Notes under the pieces: generated by a model | Database searches by the model: none | Told to the model about the DNA's origin: nothing | Seen by the model: the letters and a program-made list of their open reading frames with translations, nothing else | Assembly: GCA_963767475.1 (NCBI GenBank) | Contig: CAVYEI010000003.1 | Location: forward strand, 62,001 to 126,000 | From: WHSW01 sp963767475 | GTDB lineage: Bacteria > Actinomycetota > Thermoleophilia > Solirubrobacterales > 70-9 | DNA: 64,000 bases | Reading direction: 5' to 3' | Program-made: the position numbers and the translations under genes | Part shown: positions 58,580-64,000 of the stretch, piece by piece | How the letters are laid out: every line of letters begins with the position of its first letter | How positions within the stretch are numbered: the first letter of the stretch is position 1

Positions 58580-59260
58580 TCAGCCGAGGATCTCGTCGAC
58601 GATCGCGTCCGTGTCGACGCCGGGGAAATCGGCGCGCAGGGCTGCGGCGATCTCGGCGCGATCCTGTCCGGTGACCGCCATCTGGGTGGCGCGCAAGAGC
58701 GCCTCCGAGGTCTGGTCGGCGCTGTCGGCATCCGCGGCGGGCGTCTCCGCCTCGCTGCCGGAATAGGTGGAGACGATCCGGCTCGGCTCGCTCGGTTCCG
58801 GTTCGACCGGTCGCAGCTCGGGCTCGGGCTCCGGAACGACCGACCGCAGCTCCGGCTCCGCCGGGCGCGGTTCCGGCGCCGGCTCCGCCTCGGTCTCGAC
58901 GGCAGCCAAGGCGCCGTTGCGGTAGACGCCGGCTCGTGCCTCGGAGATCACGCGATCGAGGTCGGCGAGCATCTGCTCGGCCTGGTGCTTGAAGCGTTCG
59001 GCGCTGTTGGCGAGCGTCTTCGTCAGCTGGTCGAGGGCGGCGGTGCGCTCGCCGGCCAGCCGGTCTGCCTCGCGCCGGCGCTCTTCGAGGTAGCGCTCGG
59101 CCTCAGCCTCGGCGTCGCTGCGAATCTCGACCGCAACACGCTCGGCGGCGTCGATGATCTCGTGAATTCGCTCGGTCGCCTGGCCGACCGAGCGCCGCAG
59201 CTCGGAGGAGGCGCCGCTCGCCGAGGAGGGGTCGTCGGCTGAGGGACTCGCCATCGTCAT
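58580..59260 (-). CDS. coiled-coil protein with Pro/Glu-rich linker and shared C-terminal domain (B)
   Basis: A 226-residue cytoplasmic protein: a DivIVA-like coiled coil (about 20-110: IHEIIDAAERVAVEIRSDAE), an acidic Pro/Glu-rich linker (about 110-180) and a C-terminal helical domain (about 186-226) with QMA-x2-G-x2-R-x-E-I-x3-LR-x2-F and a final LG. It matches the C-terminus of the proteins at 35270 and 59257. ATG at 59260 overlaps the stop of protein C (ATGA), so B and C are translated together. Confidence 0.8.
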   Translation of the reverse strand: MTMASPSADDPSSASGASSELRRSVGQATERIHEIIDAAERVAVEIRSDAEAEAERYLEERRREADRLAGERTAALDQLTKTLANSAERFKHQAEQMLADLDRVISEARAGVYRNGALAAVETEAEPAPEPRPAEPELRSVVPEPEPELRPVEPEPSEPSRIVSTYSGSEAETPAADADSADQTSEALLRATQMAVTGQDRAEIAAALRADFPGVDTDAIVDEILG

Positions 59261-60120
59261 CCCACTTCGCTCCGACGGGTCCCGAAGATCTCATCGAGTG
59301 CCTGGTCGGCGTCGCGGACGCCGAACTGAATCCGAAGCCGGCGCTCGATCTGGGAGCGGCTCGAGCCCGCGATCGCCATCTGGGTGGCGATCAGGCGTAC
59401 GCCCTCGGAGGTACCGCCGGGTGGGGCGGGCTCCGCGCTCTGCTCACGCCGCGCAAGCCAGCGCGGCCGCGACCCGGCCACGCCGTCCGCGACCTGCTCG
59501 GGGTCGCCGGCGGATCCGTTCGGGTCGCCGAGCGGGGGCTCGGGGACAGCGGCCTCTTCGCTCGCCGGCGCCGGCGGCGGTGGGGGCACGGACTCGGGCT
59601 CGGCGGCCGGTTCCACCGCGGGCCCGGCTGCCTCGGGCTCGATCACAGGCTCCGCCGCGGGCTCGACGACCTCGGGCTCGGGCTCGGGTTCGGGCTCGCG
59701 GAGCGCCTCGACCGGAGGCGAAGCCACCGGAGGCGGAAAGGACGTGGGCTCGGGTTCACGCACCGGCTCGGCCTGGGTCGCCGCACGCGAGTCGCGTGCG
59801 GCGATCAGCGTCGCGGTGCGCTCCATCAGCGCCGAAAGGCGCCCACAGTCCGAGCGAATCTCCTCGGTGCGGTCGACCAGGGCGGAAGCGAGGCCCGCGA
59901 GCAGGTCGGCACGGGTGGCCGAGCCGGACTCGGCTTCGCGCTCGCGCAGGGCCTCGGCCGCGGCGGCAATCCGCTCGGCGGCCTGCTCGGCGGCTCGATC
60001 GAGCTCGCGGATCTGCTCTGCCATCTCCTGCAGCGGATCAGGGGACGTCGAGGCGTGGGCGTCGCGCCGTGCCTGACGCCCACGAAGGGGAAAGCGGATC
60101 TCAGCCATGCGTCCAGTCAT
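59257..60120 (-). CDS. coiled-coil protein with Pro/Glu-rich linker and shared C-terminal domain (C)
   Basis: A 287-residue cytoplasmic protein: a coiled coil (about 28-110: MAEQIRELDRAAEQAAERI), a very acidic Pro/Glu linker (about 115-230) and a C-terminal helical domain (about 240-280) with QMA-x2-G-x2-R-x-QI-x3-LR ending in FG. It is the upstream partner of protein B. It lies just after the GT4 gene on the same strand, again placing this family next to polysaccharide genes. ATG at 60120 is preferred over ATG 60108. Confidence 0.8.
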   Translation of the reverse strand: MTGRMAEIRFPLRGRQARRDAHASTSPDPLQEMAEQIRELDRAAEQAAERIAAAAEALREREAESGSATRADLLAGLASALVDRTEEIRSDCGRLSALMERTATLIAARDSRAATQAEPVREPEPTSFPPPVASPPVEALREPEPEPEPEVVEPAAEPVIEPEAAGPAVEPAAEPESVPPPPPAPASEEAAVPEPPLGDPNGSAGDPEQVADGVAGSRPRWLARREQSAEPAPPGGTSEGVRLIATQMAIAGSSRSQIERRLRIQFGVRDADQALDEIFGTRRSEVG

Positions 60121-60218
60121 AATGCCACCGTCGCGGCATCTATCGGCAGGTTGCCGTGATGGCGCAAGTGTTATCTCAGCTCGGGACGTTTCTTGCCGCA
60201 TCAAAGGCGAGCGCCGCT

Positions 60219-61361
60219 TCAGCCTTCGAGGAAGCGGGCGACGCGCGCGGTCTCGATCTCGATCGTGTGCTCGCCTATGTACTCGAGCCCGGCGCCGATC
60301 AGCGTCGCCCGGCGCTTCGGATCGGCCACGATCTCCTCGACCGCGGCCGCGGCGGCGGCCGGATCGGCGGCCGGGACCAGCGACACGGCGGGGCCAACCG
60401 CCTCCGCGATCCCGCCGACGTCGGATGCGACCACCGGCAGCCCGGCCGCGAACGCCTCCAGCAGGACCTGCGGCAGGCCTTCGGTCAGCGACGAATGCAG
60501 GAGCACGTGCGCCTCGCGGTATCGCTCCACCAGGCCGCCGTCGAAGGGCACGTATCCGGCGAGCTCGGCGTGGCTCTCGATCCCGCGTCGCCGCAGCTCG
60601 GCTTCGAGCTCGCCGGCGAGCGGCCCCTCGCCGCAGACCTCGAGCCTCCACTCTCCCCCGCGCTCGAGCAGGCGGGCGAGCACATCGGCGAGCAACAGCG
60701 GATTCTTCTCGGTATCGAGACGCCCGACGCTGAGGATCGTCCGCGTCGCCGAGTAGTCGCGAGCGAGTGCGTCCCGCTCGTCGACGATCTGGTCGGCGCG
60801 GATCAGCGAGACCGGAATCTCGAGCAGCTCGCGCGAACGCCCGTAGTTGCGAGCCAGCTCGGGCCCGACGACGACGACCGGATGGCGGCGGCCAAGGGCC
60901 CGAAACGAGCGCTCGAGCAGATTCGCCGCGAGCCGCAGGACCCGACTTCGCGGCCGGCGCGCGGCGATGTAGGTGGGGAAGTCCTGGCGGACGCCGAGCA
61001 CCAGCCGGCGGCGACGGAGGATCGCGAACAGGGCGAGGATCAGGATCAGCGGGTGCGGGCCGAGCAGCCACACGCGGTCGGCCATCCCCACCGCTCCCCA
61101 CCCCGTCCGCAGCGAGCGCAGAATTCCCGGCACCGCGGCGGCGGAGACCAGCGAGCGATACCAGGGAAGCGGCACGAACTCGACCCCGTCTCCGATCCCG
61201 TAGTGGGCGTCCTGGGCGTCCGGGCGGACCCGTCCCAGCAGGATCACGTCACCGTCGAGCTCCCCCGCCACACCGGCAAGGAAAAGGGAGAAGGCGCGCT
61301 CGGAATAGACGCGGCCGCCGATGCGCTGGTACGTGTAGTCCGTATAGACGAGAGTTCGCAA
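60219..61361 (-). CDS. GT4 family glycosyltransferase
   Basis: A 380-residue GT-B enzyme. The N-terminal half starts RTLVYTDYTYQRIGGRVYSERAF. The C-terminal half has the retaining GT4 signature: ILSVGRLDTEKNP, VCGEGPLAGELEAEL, the E-x7-E motif within HSSLTEGLPQVLLEAFAAGLPVVASDVGG. It probably adds a sugar to a lipid-linked repeat unit on the cytoplasmic side. The start codon is TTG at 61361 with a weak ribosome site. It is divergent from the Wzz/BY-kinase gene by 76 bases. Confidence 0.92.
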   Translation of the reverse strand: MRTLVYTDYTYQRIGGRVYSERAFSLFLAGVAGELDGDVILLGRVRPDAQDAHYGIGDGVEFVPLPWYRSLVSAAAVPGILRSLRTGWGAVGMADRVWLLGPHPLILILALFAILRRRRLVLGVRQDFPTYIAARRPRSRVLRLAANLLERSFRALGRRHPVVVVGPELARNYGRSRELLEIPVSLIRADQIVDERDALARDYSATRTILSVGRLDTEKNPLLLADVLARLLERGGEWRLEVCGEGPLAGELEAELRRRGIESHAELAGYVPFDGGLVERYREAHVLLHSSLTEGLPQVLLEAFAAGLPVVASDVGGIAEAVGPAVSLVPAADPAAAAAAVEEIVADPKRRATLIGAGLEYIGEHTIEIETARVARFLEG

Positions 61362-61437
61362 AGTTCTGGGAACTCTGTCAGGCGCTGCGGGTGATCGTGC
61401 AGGAGGAGCTCGCGGGCCCTGTCAGAATCTCGCTTAG

Positions 61438-63000
61438 ATGAGCTCTCAAAGCGACGCCGCGGCGGCGGACTGGCTACAGCCGCCCGAGGAGCAGGAGGGC
61501 CTGAGCCGCTTCGTGCAGATCCTGCGCGAGCGGATCTGGCTGATCCTGGCGATCATCGCCCTGACGACGGGGATCGCGATCGCCTACGTGCTCACGGCGC
61601 CGAAGGTGTACGAGGCCGAGGCCGACCTCCTGGTCAGCCCGATCTCCGGAGAGCAGAACCCCGCTTACGTGATCGCCGGCCTGCCGCAGGAGTCGGCGGA
61701 TCCGACCCGCGACGTGGAGACCGCGGCCCGCCTGGCGACGACCCTCGACGTGGCCAAGCGGGTCCAGGAGGACCTCGATACCGACCAGACCCCGCAGTCG
61801 CTGCAGACGAGCGTGCGCGCCGAGCCGATCGCGCAGAGCGACCTGATCGCGATCACCGCCAGCGCCAACACGCCGGAGGAGGCCCAGGAGATCGCCAATT
61901 CCTTCGCCGAACAGGCGGTTGCCGAACGCACCGAACGGATGAGGGACCAGATCGACGAGCGGCTTCCCGCGCTCGAGGCCTCGCTGGAGGCGGGCAACGG
62001 AGGGGCCGTGCTCGAAGACCAGGTCACCCAGCTCGAGCTCTTGCGGGCGGGTGATGACCCGACGATCGAGGTCGAGACGCTCGCCGACCTGCCGACCGAC
62101 CCCGTTTCCCCGCGGCCCGCGCTCAGCGTCGCCGGTGGGCTGCTCGCCGGGATGATCCTCGGCATCGCCGTCGCCTTCGCTTCGCGCATTCTCGATCCGC
62201 GTCTGCGACGCGAGGAACAGCTTCGGCAGCTGTACAGGCTTCCGATCCTGGCACGGATCCCCCAGGAGACCTCGAAGCGCAGCGATCGCCCGATCAGCCC
62301 GAAGGCCCTCTCGCCGTCGAGCCTCGAGGCCTACCGCGCCCTGCGCGCGACCCTCGCCGCCTCGCGCCGAGGCGGTGGCAGCCGGGTCCTGTTGGTGACC
62401 GGGCCGGCACCGTCGGAGGGCAAGACGACCACCGCGATCAACCTCGCCACCTCGCTGCTGGCCGCCGGCAATCGAGTCATCCTGATCGAAGGCGACCTGC
62501 GCCGGCCCGCGATCGGCCGCGCACTCGGCACGGCGCCGAAGCGCGGCGTTGTCAGCGTCCTGCTCGAGAGCGTCGATCTTCGCGACGCGCTGGTCACCGA
62601 CACCGCCTACGGCGAGAACCTCGGCCTGCTGCTGGCGGATTACGAGGGCGGCTGGGTGACCGAGCTGTTCGCGCTCGGGGCGGCGGAGCGCCTGATCGAG
62701 GACGCGCGAGAGCTTGCCGACTACGTGATCATCGACTCGCCCCCGCTGACCGAGGTCGTCGACGCCCTGCCCCTGGCCCGGCTCGCCGACGACGTGCTGA
62801 TCGTCACCCGGCTCGGCAACAGCCGCCTCTCCGCCGTCCACCGCCTCGGCGAGCTGCTGGCCGAGAACGGGATCCGGCCGGTCGGCTTCGCCGTCGTCGG
62901 AGTTCCGCGCCCGGCGAAGAGCGGCTACTACTACCAGGAGCGCGCGCCGCTGTTCGAGGACCTCCCGGTGGGCGACGCCGGCCCCGCCTCCGAGGCCTAG
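61438..63000 (+). CDS. Wzz-like chain-length regulator fused to BY-kinase
   Basis: A 520-residue protein with a Wzz domain with two flanking helices (about 33-52 and 228-248) and a cytoplasmic bacterial tyrosine kinase. Walker A is GPAPSEGKTTT (322-332), Walker A' is ILIEGDLRRP (about 348-357) and Walker B is IIDSPPL (about 431-437). A short tyrosine cluster near the C-terminus (SGYYYQERAP) is the expected autophosphorylation site. It controls polymer length and export together with the ligase-like protein downstream, which starts four bases later. Confidence 0.93.
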   Translation: MSSQSDAAAADWLQPPEEQEGLSRFVQILRERIWLILAIIALTTGIAIAYVLTAPKVYEAEADLLVSPISGEQNPAYVIAGLPQESADPTRDVETAARLATTLDVAKRVQEDLDTDQTPQSLQTSVRAEPIAQSDLIAITASANTPEEAQEIANSFAEQAVAERTERMRDQIDERLPALEASLEAGNGGAVLEDQVTQLELLRAGDDPTIEVETLADLPTDPVSPRPALSVAGGLLAGMILGIAVAFASRILDPRLRREEQLRQLYRLPILARIPQETSKRSDRPISPKALSPSSLEAYRALRATLAASRRGGGSRVLLVTGPAPSEGKTTTAINLATSLLAAGNRVILIEGDLRRPAIGRALGTAPKRGVVSVLLESVDLRDALVTDTAYGENLGLLLADYEGGWVTELFALGAAERLIEDARELADYVIIDSPPLTEVVDALPLARLADDVLIVTRLGNSRLSAVHRLGELLAENGIRPVGFAVVGVPRPAKSGYYYQERAPLFEDLPVGDAGPASEA

Positions 63001-63003
63001 CCC

Positions 63004-64000
63004 GTGGCCCTACAGCTGGACCCCGGCCGCTGGCTCTGGGCGCCCCTGATCGGGCTCTTGTCCGTGGCGGTCGGGCTGATGGCCGGGGTCAAGCCCGAGC
63101 TGGCGATCGCGGCCGCGTTCATGGTCGCCTTCGTGATCCTCGTGCTCGCCGACCTGATCGCGGGCCTGGCGGTGTTCACCTTCCTCGCCTTCCTCGAGAT
63201 CGTGCCCTTCGGCGGCTCCGTGCTCTCGTTCACGAAGGTGCTCGGGCTGCTGCTGGTGCTCTCCTGGCTGACCTTGCTGACCGCGCAACGAGGCGACGTC
63301 GCGCTGCCGGCGGGGATCCCGCGCACGGTGATCGTCGCCACCGTGGCGCTATTCGGCTGGGTTGCCCTGAGCACCGCCTGGTCGGAGGACCCCCTGCTCG
63401 TCTTCGACGCTCTCTCGCGCTACGTCCTCAACGGGATCCTGTTCGTGATCGTGCTCACCTCGGTGAATCGGCGCCAGTCGATGCAGCGGATGCTGGCGGC
63501 ATTCATTACCGGCGCCTTCGTCGCCGCCTGCTACGGGCTCGCGGCCCCGAGCCAGTTCGAGGCCCAGTACGGACGGCTGGAAAGCGCGGCGCTCGACCCC
63601 AACGAGCTGGCCGCGGTGCTGGTGCCGGCGGTCGCCCTGTGCATGTTCGCCGCCATCGGCCTCACCCAGCGGCCCACCGTTCGCCTTCTGGCGGCGGCCG
63701 TGGGCCTGCTCAGCGGGTCGGTGGTCATGCTCACGGTCTCGCGCGGTGGGCTGATCGCGCTTGCCGTCACGCTGCTGCTCGCGATCCTGCTCGCGGGCCG
63801 CTGGCGGGTGTGGATCGCCGGGGTCGCGGTTGCCGGGGCGGTCGCGGTCGCGATCTACTTCGCCGGCTTCGCCGGCCCGGAAGCGGTCCAGCACCTCGAG
63901 GCGACCACCCAGGGGTCCCAGCGCGTACAGGAGGGACGGACGACGATCTGGGCCGTCGCCTGGCGGATGGCCGAGGCCAACCCGGTGATCGGCGTCGGGG
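63004..64000 (+). CDS. O-antigen ligase-like membrane protein (5' part, runs off window)
   Basis: 332 residues are visible, from GTG 63004. About eight hydrophobic helices follow one another (from about residue 8 on), with VFDALSRYVLNGILFVIVL and SRGGLIAL typical of Wzy/WaaL-like ligases or polymerases. The end of the window falls in the extracytoplasmic loop beginning WRMAEANPVIGVG, where the catalytic region starts. It is coupled to the Wzz/BY-kinase gene and forms the polymerisation half of that pathway. Confidence 0.85.
   Translation, partial: MALQLDPGRWLWAPLIGLLSVAVGLMAGVKPELAIAAAFMVAFVILVLADLIAGLAVFTFLAFLEIVPFGGSVLSFTKVLGLLLVLSWLTLLTAQRGDVALPAGIPRTVIVATVALFGWVALSTAWSEDPLLVFDALSRYVLNGILFVIVLTSVNRRQSMQRMLAAFITGAFVAACYGLAAPSQFEAQYGRLESAALDPNELAAVLVPAVALCMFAAIGLTQRPTVRLLAAAVGLLSGSVVMLTVSRGGLIALAVTLLLAILLAGRWRVWIAGVAVAGAVAVAIYFAGFAGPEAVQHLEATTQGSQRVQEGRTTIWAVAWRMAEANPVIGVG

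Noticed and set aside
1..64000. tRNA genes, rRNA genes, insertion sequences or phage genes
   Set aside because: I looked for T-loop sequences, rRNA blocks, transposase or integrase motifs and terminal repeats and saw none.

Overview
The window is a chromosomal segment of a very GC-rich actinobacterium. The gene style points to class Thermoleophilia (Solirubrobacterales-like): many GTG and TTG starts, leader-poor genes overlapping by ATGA/GTGA/TGATG, a SnoaL-like protein starting MSQENVEIVRR, LuxR-type one-component regulators, small LPFTG surface proteins and an Rpf-like lytic enzyme behind a c-di-AMP riboswitch. The lineage is inferred from these traits, not from a marker-gene tree. I see no rRNA, tRNA, CRISPR array, insertion sequence or prophage. 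Apart from the two edge-truncated genes (a pcrA/uvrD helicase at the left, an O-antigen-ligase-like protein at the right), nothing looks broken except a gene at about 53979 that lacks a normal start codon.

Region by region. 1-16.7 kb: pcrA, cysE and cysK on the minus strand; two small exported proteins; stress and housekeeping genes (UspA, SnoaL-like, a cysteine-free CymR-like Rrf2 regulator, LuxR and HDOD-LuxR regulators); divergent gltX/nfo; then a surface module of an LPFTG protein, a membrane protein carrying the same short QY(G/A)D motif, an HK/OmpR pair and a polyprenyl-phosphate sugar transferase. 16.7-28.3 kb: dnaE with a Cys-rich neighbour, SixA, a PAS kinase, a GH5-like secreted hydrolase, a LuxR-type response regulator coupled to an odd HisKA-REC protein, a three-gene operon of secreted and collagen-like proteins, and a PRC-barrel protein. 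28.3-39 kb: a seven-gene minus-strand operon with tip-to-tail overlaps (coiled-coil protein, two lipoproteins of which one is PstS-like, a 155-aa protein, a 48-aa membrane protein, an NfrB-like glycosyltransferase with tandem MshEN c-di-GMP motifs, and a GT-C-like membrane protein), preceded by a 906-aa coiled-coil protein with hendecad repeats. 39-46 kb: an O-antigen-ligase-like protein, a second LPFTG/sugar-transferase/LuxR module and a GH113-like mannanase. 45.5-54 kb: a partner switch (RsbU-RsbW fusion plus STAS), a degenerate GGDEF protein, MerR- and BldC-like regulators, an HD-GYP phosphodiesterase, an MFS exporter and a riboswitch-controlled lytic enzyme. 54-64 kb: a PQQ-type sugar dehydrogenase, argG, a sortase, two further coiled-coil proteins sharing a C-terminal domain with the operon protein at 35-36 kb, a GT4 glycosyltransferase, a Wzz/BY-kinase and a second ligase.

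How the genes fit together. Much of the window looks devoted to making, polymerising, anchoring and remodelling an extracellular glycopolymer, under second-messenger control: c-di-GMP (MshEN motifs, HD-GYP, degenerate GGDEF) and c-di-AMP (riboswitch). The most novel items are the overlapping 28.3-36.0 kb operon, the family of three coiled-coil proteins with a shared ~40-residue C-terminal domain, the LPFTG/QYGDSL proteins with a sortase in the same window, and an 11-bp-phased TCTCAT operator found at two loci.
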